A stretch of 64,000 nucleotides of DNA from Lepidonotus clava (lineage: Eukaryota; Annelida; Polychaeta; Phyllodocida; Polynoidae): the NCBI GenBank assembly GCA_936440205.1, contig OW387139.1:25260378-25324377 (forward strand). The letters are read 5' to 3'. Below the pieces are notes generated by a model. The model did no database searches. It was given only the letters and a program-made list of their open reading frames with translations, and was not told where the DNA came from. This document shows, piece by piece, positions 1 through 10,179 of the stretch; position 1 is the first letter of the stretch; the number at the start of each line of letters is the position of its first letter. A program made the position numbers and the translations under genes.

Positions 1-128
1 TAATGAACATGCAAAATAGGATTTAACATGAGATTCCCAAACCAATAATATATATATGGACGTTTTCGGACATTAAATTAAATCTCTCTAATTTTACCTC
101 ATCAGAAACTTAAACATGTGCACATGTA

Positions 129-775
129 AGTGGACCTAGCTCAGGTTGGGGGGTGGTGACTACCCCACGGCACCCCCTACCCCCTCTCTTTTTGATGTGA
201 GGCCAGGAGGGGTGTGGAACAGACTAGGATGACTGACAGGACTTCTCTCTTTGATAGGAGGCCGGGAAGGGTGTGGAGTGGACAGGGAGTGACTGACAGG
301 ACTTCTCCCTTTGATGGGAGGCCGGGAAGGGTGTGGAGTGGACAGGGAGTGACTGATAGGACTTCTCCCTTTGATGGGAGGCCGGGAGAGGTGTGGAGTG
401 GATAGTGGGGGACAGACAGGACTTCTCCCTTTGATGGGAGCCCGGGAGGGGTGTGGAGGGGACAGGGGGTGACTGACAGGACTTCTCCTTTTGATGAGAT
501 TGAGAGGCCGGGAGGGGTGTGGAGTGGACAGGGAGTGACTGACAGGACTTCTCCTTTTGATGGGAGGGCAGGAAGGATAGGACTGTCCATTCATGGAAGG
601 TATACATGAGCATTTGGGGCACAGAAATCTGTCCGTTGTCCATAGAACCAAGATGTCCATTTAACTGAGGTTACTTCATATTAGATAATACAGTGACCTG
701 GTCGGGACATTGTATTTTGTCCATTCAATGGCGATGTCCGTTTAACTAAGCGTCCATTCAACTGAGAGTCCACTG
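129..775. mobile_element. Possible TA-target MITE carrying a minisatellite
   Basis: The right end, read inward on the minus strand, begins CAGTGGACTCTCAGTTGAAT. The left end, just after a TA, begins AGTGGACCTAGCTCAGGTT. Both sides are flanked by TA (127-128 and 776-777), as for Tc1/mariner/pogo-type elements. Phrases such as GTCCATTYAACTGAG recur three times near the right end. The 60-bp minisatellite fills the left half. There is no coding capacity. The left inverted repeat is imperfect, so the boundary is tentative. Confidence 0.4.
190..571. repeat. 60-bp minisatellite, about 6.5 copies
   Basis: A tandem unit with a period of exactly 60 bp (one unit 69 bp) contains the core GGAGGCCGGGAAGGGTGTGG followed by GACTGACAGGACTTCTCC. 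Open frames across it on both strands are products of the repeat, not genes. A diverged block of the same family lies at 57352-57530. Confidence 0.93.
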
Positions 776-780
776 TACTA

Positions 781-910
781 CTATGTAACGTACGCTAAGT
801 ACGTACGTACGTACGTACATTATTACGTACGTGAAAGTAAACATGTTATAAACAAATGCTAATATTATTACGTGAGGTAGGTAGGTACGTACATACGTAC
901 CTATGTACTT
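781..910. repeat. ACGT-rich simple repeat
   Basis: Runs of ACGTACGT and GTAGGTAGGTACGTAC. Similar tracts recur at 3100-3135 and 4036-4240 within and next to the HARBI1-like gene. Confidence 0.85.
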
Positions 911-1008
911 ATGTTGCTGTGAATATGGTGAACAAGAAATAAACTATCATATTGTCCAATTGGGGATAAGTATTTGCTATCTAAATCAAGATGCTTATTT
1001 ATTTTCAG

Positions 1009-1127
1009 TGAGAAGGACTTACGCTAGAGGGAAAGGAAAGAACGCTAAAATGTTGGCGGCCACATTACAGAGGGAGCATGCAAATCAACAAAGTATGAAT
1101 GCAGAAAGTTCGCAACCAGGTGCATGA
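1009..1127 (+). CDS. Possible terminal exon of an upstream gene
   Basis: A pyrimidine-rich tract ending in CAG at 1008 is followed by 38 sense codons in one frame and a TGA at 1125-1127. The peptide starts after a split codon with RRTYARGKGKNAKML and ends SSQPGA; it is basic and then polar. An AATAAA lies 186 bases after the stop. Together this looks like the last coding exon of a plus-strand gene that begins before the window. No family is recognised. Harbinger transposons often carry a second, Myb/SANT-like ORF beside the transposase, and this exon lies about 1.2 kb from the HARBI1-like gene, but nothing in the short peptide confirms that link. It could also be a chance open frame. Confidence 0.35.
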
Positions 1128-1312
1128 CGTAGTGTGCGAACGAGGGGGGGCCTTACAAACAAAAAACTGTGGTTAGGTCTAGATCCGTATTTTTCCTAAC
1201 TTTTAAGACGAGCTTCTGTGGGGGAGTTATAAGACTGAGTTTCCATGTGAAAACGTACGTGATTGTACGGTACGTGCGACAATAGAAATGTAAAACCCAC
1301 GGCAATACTTTG

Positions 1313-1318
1313 AATAAA
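1313..1318 (+). terminator. Candidate polyadenylation signal
   Basis: AATAAA lies 186 bases after the stop of the possible terminal exon at 1009-1127. It is meaningful only if that exon is real. Confidence 0.35.
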
Positions 1319-1335
1319 ACATTTAAATTTGAATT

Positions 1336-2041
1336 TCAAGTTTCAGTAGTTACTTTGTTTAAATGTATGTTATCAAGAAACGTAATTTCCTTCACCCGAG
1401 AAAAAGGTGGGGACACAGTACAGTTTACCCATGAAAATGCAAGTTTAATTTAATTATTGGAATTGATAACTATTGAATGAAAATCAATAACGTAAGAGAA
1501 AAAACATTATTTATTTTACGCGCTAGGAAGCTCTATATATAAGGTAAAGATGAGAAGATTCAAAACATGAAGTTCGATGTATAAGTAATTTATTCAATTA
1601 TCTTTGTCTAATGAGTTCACAATTCAGCAAAATTAGTTGATTTGAAAGTCACGATAAGTATAGAATTTCTAACTCTATTTCTGATACAAAATATTCAGAA
1701 TTTTAGTTCAAGTGGTAGGAATTAACGTACATGATAGTTGATATTCGGCAAATTGATTGTTGAATTCAGATTTCTGCAGAATTAATACGAGATACACTAG
1801 ATTGTTTCAAAATCATATACATAACAGTTGATGTTTTTCCTACTATGTCTTCGTACGCAAAATGTACAAGAATGCCAACACATGTAATGGTGTTCATATA
1901 CAAGAAAATCCAATCATAAACTGGAAGTACACGAAATTCTTTGCAAGTTAAAAAGGATATTGAAATACTCATAACTTTCTTATTAACAAAACAAACATAA
2001 CCCCACATCCATGGGAATTATAGAAGGATAAAGCGATACCA
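1336..2041. other. AT-rich stretch with no gene seen
   Basis: No open frame with coding character or splice support. A phrase TTCAAGTGGTAGGAATTAA near 1708 repeats the 3' arm of the hairpin repeats that follow at 2042-2332. Confidence 0.6.
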
Positions 2042-2332
2042 GAAACGTTCTTAGTAAAAATACCACTGTCATGTAGTAAAGGAACCAAAGTTCCTTTAGA
2101 AAGTTCAAGTGGTAATTATTAAGATCTGGGCGATACATTGATCGTTTACGTAGTAGTCTTTAAGATCGGCGGAATAGACCACAGATACAGAATGATATTC
2201 ACATAAGACAACCCATGTAAAACAACATCCTTACGAAGTCCAGAACGTTCTAAGTTACAACACCACTGTCATGTGGTTAAAGAACGATACGTTCTTTTCA
2301 AAGTTCAAGTGGTAGTCATTAAGATAGGCGCG
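2042..2332. repeat. Two spaced copies of a hairpin-forming repeat
   Basis: Two copies of about 90 bp (2042-2136 and 2241-2332) share ACCACTGTCATGT at the 5' side and AAAGTTCAAGTGGTA at the 3' side. In each copy ACCACT can pair with AGTGGT. An inner stem also forms: TAAAGGAAC with GTTCCTTTA in the first copy, AAAGAAC with GTTCTTT in the second. The inner stems differ between copies yet both still pair. Function unknown; no known ribozyme core was found. Confidence 0.6.
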
Positions 2333-4495
2333 CTAGACCAAGGCCGGCCAGTTGCGGGCAATGTACTGCCTCCTTCTTTCGTAGGCGGGCTCTTCCTGGT
2401 GATTCCTGCCTCACGGTCGCGGATTGTTCCAGGTACCCCACGTTCGGCCGCCCACGGAACACGTTGGGATCGTTGAATCGTGGGAGTGGCACCCGACGAA
2501 TCCTGGCAATGTTGTGGAGCACTGCACACGCCACTACGATGCGGCCTGCACGTTTCGGTGTGTGGTGAAGGTAACCGCCTGCGCAGTCAAGAGCCCTGGA
2601 AAAGGAAAAAAATCTTACCTTAAGAAAAGAAAGTAAATATTTATAGATAAGTGAGTCATATTTAAATAACAGGATGCGGGTATGATAATATTCAGCAGAG
2701 CTAAGTATCTACGTGCACATAGAAGTTAGAATTAGGAAAAATATTTGTAGAGTTAAATAAAAGCATATGGTTCTCAGAAACGGTCAAGGGTCTTGCCTGT
2801 ACGAAAAAAACACAATGATATATTAAAGGATATGGTATACCTCCACCGTTGTTTGGTGAGCCCGATGGTATGCTCGACGTTGCACCTAGTGCTGCGGTGC
2901 CATATATTAAATGCGACTTCACCGGGGTTGCTCGTTTGCAAGTACGGCGTTAGGAGCCAGTCACGGAGAGGGTAGCTGCAAATAAAATAAAAAAGTTACT
3001 AAATAAATATTTTGTATACTTCTTTTTTCATAATTCCCATACATATGATTTACATTTTTTTGTGATGGTGAACCAATTAAGATAAATATTCAAGTTACTA
3101 GGTATGTACGTACGTAGTTAATTACTTACGTACTTTACTAAAGTAAAAATCCTACTTCATTAAGATTAGAGAGTTAGGTACCCATGTATTGAACCAGAGT
3201 TGTTGTCGAAAGAACAATATTTGTTTCTTCAATCCTATTCGATTTAAATAGAAAGTACAACTCACCCTCCATCCCCCAACAGGAAGAAGGACCCAAACTC
3301 GCCATCTGCTGCATAACGGGTAAGTGCTGACGCGCGCAGGACGTACGCATCGTTGGCTGAGCCTGGGAACCTGGCGTCTATGTGGGTTATCAACTTGTCC
3401 GCGTCACTTACGATCTGTAATACAAAAATGTAATACCAAAATTAATGGAAACCATAGTGAAAGTTTAGGCTCAATAATTATAATTTTCTTTGTTAACAGG
3501 TACTTTACGTAATTACACATATTTCACTTATTTACTTACTTTACATTTTTTCAAAGGATTGAAGTTACTTGTAGTTGAAGGAATTTTTTGGTACCGCTAC
3601 CTAGCTATATCAACAATATGAATGTTTCATGGGAGTACATACCATCACATTCAGGGAGTGATACCCCTTCCTGTTGACGTACGCCCCGTCATTTTCTGGT
3701 GGCGCAACGATGGGGACATGCGTTCCATCAATCATACCTATTAGGCCCGGTTTACCCTTGCGCTCCATGAAGCGGATGGCTTTGGACATCTTCTCTTCGA
3801 AGGTGTGGGGCCACTTTATGTACCGGTGCCTACTCGCGTACAGAAAGTCCGAGACCTCCCGCACAGCTCTTGATACTGTTGTTTTGTGTACGCCCTGGAA
3901 ATCAGCCATGGTGCTGTAATTGGCACCGGTGGCAAAGTACCGCAGATCCAGCGCCGTCTGTAAAGAATAATGATGAAAATTATTACTTTTAAAGACGGAA
4001 TGTATTTTTAGATACCTACGTAAGGGTAAGGAGCATATACATACGTACATAGGATAGGTCAGGAAACCATAAGGAGTTAATGAACACTGACGTATCTATG
4101 TATGGTACATTGAGTATGTACGTACGTATGTACGTACATAGGATAGGTGATGAAATGATGGGTGGCACATGGAAGTAACTTCATGTAACACGCATTTATA
4201 CGTACGTATATGTGATAATTAAGTATATACGTATATGTGATAATTAAGAATTTAACTCTATGCTATTAATTGTATTTTTTTGCATTCTTACACGCTCCTC
4301 CATGGTTATACCGCCTGCCCGACGTGTGCCATTCGTTGAGGCAAACCCTGAGTTGGCGAATGCCTGCGCTAGCAGTCTTACTGTGGCCTTATCCAGGCGA
4401 TACCGTTGGATGAACTTCATTTCTGAGAATCTCCTGAAAGGGTTTATCCTTGGGAATATTTCTTTCTTCCTCGGCTTACGGCGCGCTGGTGCCAT
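2319..4495 (-). CDS. HARBI1-like PIF/Harbinger transposase, five exons
   Basis: The five exons on the minus strand are 4495-4292, 3957-3643, 3414-3266, 2975-2841 and 2595-2319. All have GT-AG borders and matching phases and give about 359 residues, the usual size of HARBI1. The protein starts MAPARRKPRKK (basic). A helix-turn-helix-like stretch follows (ADFQGVHKTTVSRAV), then the DDE nuclease: D145 in GMIDGTH, D221 in LLGDGGYP (codon split by an intron) and E257 in CNVEHTIG. VNRKGYHSLNV and IVVACAVLHNIA are also typical. The catalytic triad is therefore complete. The last ~30 residues fit the family poorly, while a shifted frame there reads RQYIARNWPALV and stops at 2333, so a small late frameshift is possible. 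Flanking terminal inverted repeats for the gene itself were not found, so it may be a domesticated host gene or an internal part of a transposon. Confidence 0.85.
4036..4240. repeat. ACGTAC-rich simple repeat in first intron
   Basis: Tracts of TACGTACGTATGTACGTACAT, with a short direct repeat ACGTACATAGGATAGGT present twice (near 4045 and 4132). It lies in the first intron of the HARBI1-like gene. Confidence 0.75.
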
Positions 4496-4513
4496 TTCAA
4501 GATGTAGATGTTA

Positions 4514-6721
4514 CGGAGCTGCACCTATTTTCGGACATACACCTATTTTTGGACAGTTACACAAATTTCCCAAATTTTGGCTTGAATAAGTTCATGATTG
4601 TTAAAAAAAATTGTTAATGTTAATAAATTTGGGACAGGACCTATACCCAATGATAATAAGTGGAAATAGAATGTTTCTATCATATATTTATATATTTTGG
4701 CAGATAATAGACATGATTTTACAAATTCTGGTGCAAGAAATTGGTGTTTTTGGTGCACCTAATGGTTTTGGAGCAATTTAAGCAATAAGTTACTTTTTAA
4801 GTTATGAATTACAGAAAAATCAGTGCTGAATGTTGAATATTACACTATTTATCTTTGAAATACATTCAGATAATAATTAGTCACTTGACAAATTTGAAAT
4901 TTATAATTTATCCTTGAAAGTGGCATTTGATTAAAGAAATAAGGTGTCCGAAAATAGGTGAACTAGTGCATTAGGATCAGTCTATGAATTAAACTGTTAC
5001 TGAGGTGAATAACTTTTACCATGGCTCCCCTCAAGCCATGCACATTAATTTCAAGTGGAAAATAGTACATTATAGTATTATGAGCAACACTGTGTAGGAT
5101 TTTGACATTTCCAATTGCCAATTTTACATTTTATTTATAAAATTGACCAGAAAAATAGGGTTTCCTGAGAAAAATACATTGAAAAAAATTAATTTTACAC
5201 ATTTTAGTAGTAAAAAAACCTTAATTCATAGAACATTGCTTAGACATCAAAAATCAAGTTTACTGAGCTACAGGTCTTATATTAACATTTTCAATGAAAA
5301 AAAAACATGTTAGAGTAGAGGAGCCAGTTTCCGCGCAATAAGGGCAAGAACTTAAGCTTTAACAAAATATTTTAAGAAAAACATTATAAATTTAATATTT
5401 TTTCTTCCATATTGAGGGGAACAACGTCTAAGAACATAATCATGATGAAAAAAATTAATGTTTGAAAATATTTTTGTAATATCTTAAGGTTTTACTTTCA
5501 CATGTTTATTCTTCAGTTTCCGCGCACCTGGAGCCTATTTCCGCGCATTTTGGTGTCAGTTTCCGCGCATTTCTCATATTTTAGGTGCTAAATGACTAAA
5601 ATAATTCATAGAACGAAAATATGATTCATGGGGCATCAGAAAAAGATTATCTATTGATATCCATTATACAAAATAATTGTTAAGTTCTTAATAATTCATA
5701 ATAATGCAAATAGAAATGCTACCTTGTCAGGGAAAATCTAAAGAATATACTCATGAATAAAAGCAAGAAATACGCATAGTTGTGCATTTTCAATAAATGA
5801 CACAAGCTTAGTTAGCCTCAGTAAAAGAGGAAAAAATGTTTTCAGTTTTAAGTCTTTGGTTATATTATTTTAGGGAAGTGTCTTAAGATTATTTAGAACC
5901 TTGCTTTGAAAAATTTTTCTTTTTATTTTCTTTGGAAAAATGTTTGAAAATTCGGAAATTTTGGAAAAATAGGTGAAAAATGCGCGGAAACTAGAGACTG
6001 TCTAATTTATTGTCCTTAGTTTCCGCGCAGGGGCCTATTTTCTATATTATCCATGAGATTTTATTTTTATGACATTAAAATGATCATAAATCACTTTAAA
6101 CTAATATCTATGATAATTTTTTTAGAGAAAATGATATTTTTTCTTGAAGAAAATGATGTTATGCTCCTTATTTCAGAAATATTAACTTTTTAAGGATCCC
6201 GTCATTTTCCTTAATAATAAGGACATTGAAACATTTATTTGGCCTTAGAATACATAAATAAATATGAAACATCATTAAAAATGACAAATTAATTGCATAA
6301 GAACATTATTTTGGGTCTGGCATTTTAAAAATAGCATATCTAATACTTACAGAGAAAATGTGTCCATAAAATGTGTAAAGTGCGCGGAAACTAGAGACGC
6401 GCGGAAACTGGCTCCTCTACTCTAAGTCTTATTTTCTTTAGGAAATATATGGGGTAATAAACCATACTTTTTATCCCATTTAACTGTCCGAAAATAGGTG
6501 CACCTGTCCAAAAATAGGTGCATGTAACTCAAAAATTTGAAATGATCCATATGGAGTTTGAAAAATTGCTTTCATAATTTTTTTGGGATTAGATCATATA
6601 AAAAACATGTTTAGCTGTGGTTTCTGACCCAATTTGACCCAATTTGACATATCTCAGTACTTATTATAGGTGCTGGATGTAATCATGTGTCAAAGTGTCC
6701 GAAAATAGGTGTAGACCTCCG
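4514..6721. mobile_element. 2.2-kb non-coding MITE with TTA target duplication
   Basis: Inverted ends share CGGAG and then CACCTATTTTCGGACA. The left end begins CGGAGCTGCACC; the right end, read inward, begins CGGAGGTCTACACC. TTA flanks both sides (4511-4513 and 6722-6724), matching the 3-bp TWA preference of PIF/Harbinger elements. The motif TGTCCRAAAATAGGTG, in either orientation, recurs at both ends and inside (about 4521, 4540, 4946, 6486, 6508 and 6694), like sub-terminal transposase sites. No coding capacity. It sits 15 bp upstream of the HARBI1-like start codon, so that gene's natural 5' region is displaced. Whether that transposase moves it is inference. Confidence 0.7.
5313..6422. 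mobile_element. 1.1-kb MITE nested in the larger MITE
   Basis: Perfect 24-bp inverted ends begin GAGTAGAGGAGCCAGTTTCC, with TA on both sides (5311-5312 and 6423-6424), the Tc1/mariner target. The motif AGTTTCCGCGC in either orientation recurs about nine times (for example near 5328, 5516, 5538, 5558, 5980, 6020, 6382 and 6400). No coding frame. Perfect ends suggest it is younger than its host MITE. Diverged relatives lie at 9363-9390 and 11013-11690. Confidence 0.72.
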
Positions 6722-6724
6722 TTA

Positions 6725-8138
6725 TAGACGTAAAGATATATAGAGCAGCTCAACAACGTGCAACGTGCTAGAAGTAGTTCCCGCCGAAATAATCCCGCCG
6801 AAATAATCCCAGAATGCAATTCGACATTTCCCATAATGCTTCAGAAAACCAACGAAAATTAACTAAAAATGCTAAGAAAAGAGTATTTCACCGCTATACG
6901 CCATATGCGGGTCTAAAAATAGAGCATCGCGCGACGAAATTTCGCGGAAATCGCGAACGGAGCTTGGGTGGATGCTTAACATAGGATCCTATGGGAGAAA
7001 ACAGGTTATTTCGGGATAACTTTTTAAATCTGGCTACAATCTTCATACAGTAAATGAGAAAAAGTTTAGAATTGATCCCAGGAATGCGATACAATCCTTC
7101 AAATTTTCCCAAAAGGTCAATTTTCCGCACTATTGGGAAAATTCCGATTTTCCCCATAGGCCCCAATGCTTAACGTGGTCACTTCTGGCGCCCAGTATTT
7201 CACAGCGCGATGCGGAAAATGACGCGAATTTCGCTACATACCTCAAACCCGTTTACTCCGTATACGAACACAAAATGTGTCATCGTTGGATTTCGCCCTA
7301 TTACGCTGTTTTCGTTAGCTACGTACGAAACGAAAATATCTTATGCAACGGCATTTTCGCGAAAACAGTGATATTATTTTCGTAAACCACAAAAACACCG
7401 ACGAAAACAAATTATGCAACAGTAAACAATTTCCGTTGAACGAAAACACTCTTTTCGCAGTTATGCATCACCACCCTGGGGACACAAACAAACAACAACA
7501 AAAAAAAAAAAAGTGAATCATCCGTTTCTCACAGTCAGGAAAGGATTAAACCCACTTTTGTACCTTTGCTGACCGATCGCACAGGGTCGCACAGTGGCGC
7601 GAAGTAGTTTCTCAAGTGAACGTCACTGCTTGGAGAGTGCACGTGTAAAAGTCCTAACCGGAAGTCTCGTCCCGCACTGACGCCGTCAATGACGTAACTT
7701 CCGTTTGCAAGTTCGGTCCACAGAACAAGAACTAAACCTCTAGCGAGATTCTTTGCTCAATCAATTTATTGTTTGGAAACCAACATACTGTCGCTGCAAT
7801 CAGGAAGGAAACGTTTGGTAAGTTTTTCACACCTTATGGTTCAACAACGATCAGAATCAGAGAATCCTGCAAGAGTGACCATATACTGATATTGTGATAG
7901 TGATAGCTCTCTAGTCCACGTCTGTAGCCTCTCTACGCCAAGCTACGAGACATCAGTCTTATCTTGCATACGAGAGGCTGGCCCCGTCGGCTCTCAGCCT
8001 CTGCGACTGAAGGCCACTGAACAGCTGAAGACGGGCCAAGACGGCAAGCAGTAGGTAAGGTCCACTCTCAGTCAGAGTTATTACGTCGTAGGGAGTCGAT
8101 CATTTGGCTAGTGACTAGTGTGACCGCAGCCGGACCGC
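6725..8138. other. CpG-rich region, possible promoter or 5' exon
   Basis: A direct repeat CCCGCCGAAATAAT, resembling paired E2F sites, lies near 6780-6808. CpG-rich phrases such as TTTCGCGGAAATCGCG continue to about 7470. A CRE-like TGACGTAA lies near 7692. Strong donor-like sequences follow AACGTTTG near 7817 and GCAAGCAGTAG near 8055, so a non-coding plus-strand exon is possible. No open frame supports a protein. It may include displaced 5' sequence of the HARBI1-like gene. All of this is inference from short motifs. Confidence 0.25.
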
Positions 8139-8144
8139 AGCTTG

Positions 8145-8604
8145 CAGGGATGCCATTCTTCCTGCTTTTTCCGGATTTCCGTCTGTATCATGATTTTTAC
8201 ATAAGATGTTAAAGGGGCGTTCTCGTCCGTGTGACGGAAGTGAATTGATACGTTGTAACCCCCTGACTTCCCCGCCAAATTCGCGACGTGACCAATAACG
8301 TCGCCGCATTACGTTCCAAAAAAGGAAAACACGTCGCCGGCCGTCGCGTCGTTAGGTTAACGTCGGCGGACCTAAGCTTAACTACCGCAGGACGAGACTG
8401 CCCCTCAAAAATTGAAGAAAAAAACATTGTGTTCAGACAACAGATTGCGTTTTCTAAAATCTCTATTTAATGTGAGAAGGATATATTCATGTTCTATTTC
8501 TTTTGTGTTTACCTGCCTAAAACCGGGAAAGCCTCCTGCCCAAAATCCAGAAAAGCTGTTTCACAGATTTCCGGATTTTTCAGGGTCATAGAGTGGCATC
8601 TCTG
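8145..8604. mobile_element. hAT-like MITE, copy 1
   Basis: The ends are CAGGGATGCCATTCTTCC on the left and, read inward on the other strand, CAGAGATGCCACTC on the right. A 6-bp duplication AGCTTG flanks it (8139-8144 and 8605-8610). CCGGATTTCCG and CGGATTTTTCA lie just inside the two ends. The same layout recurs at 48530-48806. Confidence 0.7.
8212..8406. mobile_element. Possible small MITE nested in the hAT-like MITE
   Basis: This about 195-bp GC-rich block has no counterpart in the second family copy. Its ends are imperfect inverted repeats, GGGGCGTTCTCGTCC and, on the other strand, GGGGCAGTCTCGTCC. Target duplication unclear (TTAAA versus TCAAA). Confidence 0.4.
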
Positions 8605-8653
8605 AGCTTGAGACTTCACGGCAAAGCCTAGGCCTAGACAACTAATTGGATTC

Positions 8654-9362
8654 AGGGGCGGATCCGTGGGGGGAGGGAGGGGGGGAGGTTGTCCACGGCA
8701 CGGGTGACGGGGTCCTGACCCCACCCCCCTTTAGGTGCACCTGCTGTCCTTTGGCTTTGACTTTGTGAAGTCGCCTGTCGAATTTAAGAATAAGCCCTGT
8801 CTCAGTCAGGGTTGGATCTAGGTAACCTTTATTGGGGCCCTTGATGGGGGTCCCCAATCTTGCATGTCAAATTTAAGAAAAGGCCTACCTTTGCTTTGGC
8901 TTTAGGCCTATCCAAAATAACGTTATGTCATGACTCACGAGTCGTGTCGTTTATTTTTTCAATCATGTGTCACTAAGCCAATTAAGTGTCGCCATGTTGT
9001 ATTTAATTTTTGGGAGGCGGGCCCTTGCAACTGTGGCAGCCTCCCTCCTCACATTCTCTACACATTTTTTTTGCCATGCTGGTATGGCAAGCCTGTGACG
9101 CATCCCCTCCCACCGCTCCCGCTACAGAATGGGAATATCCAGAGGTGAATACTTTGTCTATATTTTAACCAGCATGATGGGTACCAGCAGAGCTTGTCAG
9201 CATTTTGTCAGTAATTTTTTGTTCCAGTTTTCTAAGTTATGGCATGATAAGTGTCTAATTATATGTAATTTAGTAGCTCTGTTTCTAGTAGGCCTATACG
9301 GTAGTTTGGTTCAGGAAATTTGGAATTCTATTTTGATTTCCTGTATTTTAGAACAGAAACTA
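8654..9362. other. No gene; one transposon-end signature
   Basis: CAGGGGCGGATCC at 8654, a transposon-end-like sequence, recurs as CAGGGGCGTATCCAG near 22257 and CAGGGGCGGATCCAG near 47511. No matching right end or target duplication could be paired. Short frames here lack coding character. Confidence 0.4.
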
Positions 9363-9390
9363 TAGAGGTGCCAGTTTCCGCGCATCACTA
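9363..9390. mobile_element. End fragment of the AGTTTCCGCGC MITE family
   Basis: TAGAGGTGCCAGTTTCCGCG matches the left end of the nested MITE at 5313 with few changes. The copy is cut off after about 28 bp and is followed by a LINE tail. Confidence 0.5.
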
Positions 9391-9415
9391 GCTTTCACCC
9401 ATTTTACGCATTTTT

Positions 9416-10060
9416 ATGTACGCATTTTTTATAAACTCATCCAAAACCCATTACTGCTATCTGATATCCATCAGGAGGTCAGAGAGTGGCCCAGTTGTTA
9501 AAATAAACAAACTAGACTCCCTGCAGGATAAAGCCCTTAAAACCATAGATGGAGCCACGCATAAGAACTTAGAGATACTTGGACTTGAGCAATTGTATAG
9601 AATACAATCCCTAAAACGACGTCGTCATGAACATCATTGTGCAATGATGTATAGAGCTAGGTCTAATAGAGAACTTATTAATAGTGAAAGGCCAGGTATT
9701 CGTCTCCGAAGTCACAATAAGGTTAAGTTTAATACTAGGAAAAGGCGACTTGAAAAGTACTTGAAAAGCCCATTGCAAAGAGGGATACGGCTATGGGATA
9801 GAATCCCAGAGGGTATCCAGAGGTCGCTAACCAAGGTGAAGTTTAAACAACAAATAACCCTTATTGGGGATCTCTGACTGACGAAGACCTAAGCCACACT
9901 GAATTCAATTGTATTGCAAAGGCCAAATCATATCATCTTTCTGCATTTCTTTCATCCTCATAAAATTGGGTATCATCTATCACCTTATCACCATGGCTGG
10001 AAGAGCATATTTGTATGTGAAGCCTTGTCTGTTTGAATAAAAAAAAAAAAAAAAAAAAAA
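9416..10060 (+). mobile_element. 5'-truncated LINE tail with poly(A)
   Basis: The frame to 9877 encodes the C-terminal end of a non-LTR reverse transcriptase. Clear motifs are LDSLQDKALKTIDGATHKN, LKRRRHEHHCAMMYRARS and RGIRLWDRIPEGIQ. The catalytic part is absent. A 3' UTR of about 160 bases ends in some 22 A residues near 10039-10060, just after GTTTGAATAA. Coding similarity becomes clear around 9500, so the insertion is a 5'-truncated copy. No target duplication could be assigned. Confidence 0.75.
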
Positions 10061-10179
10061 TACTTGAATAAATTTGGGGATTTTGTGTGTGTGATAATTT
10101 GCAATTATTTAACTATTCCGGCAGCAAAAACATGTAGTGGTGTCCCTCTTTACTGGAAAACTGGCGGGATGCTTATTAT

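Noticed and set aside
160-660. Minus-strand frames of 166, 139 and 137 codons
   Set aside because: They read through the 60-bp minisatellite; the peptides are pure repeats because the period is a multiple of three.
2041-2332. Hammerhead or SECIS identity for the hairpin repeats
   Set aside because: The CTGATGA/GAAA core and the ATGA/TGA quartet are absent.
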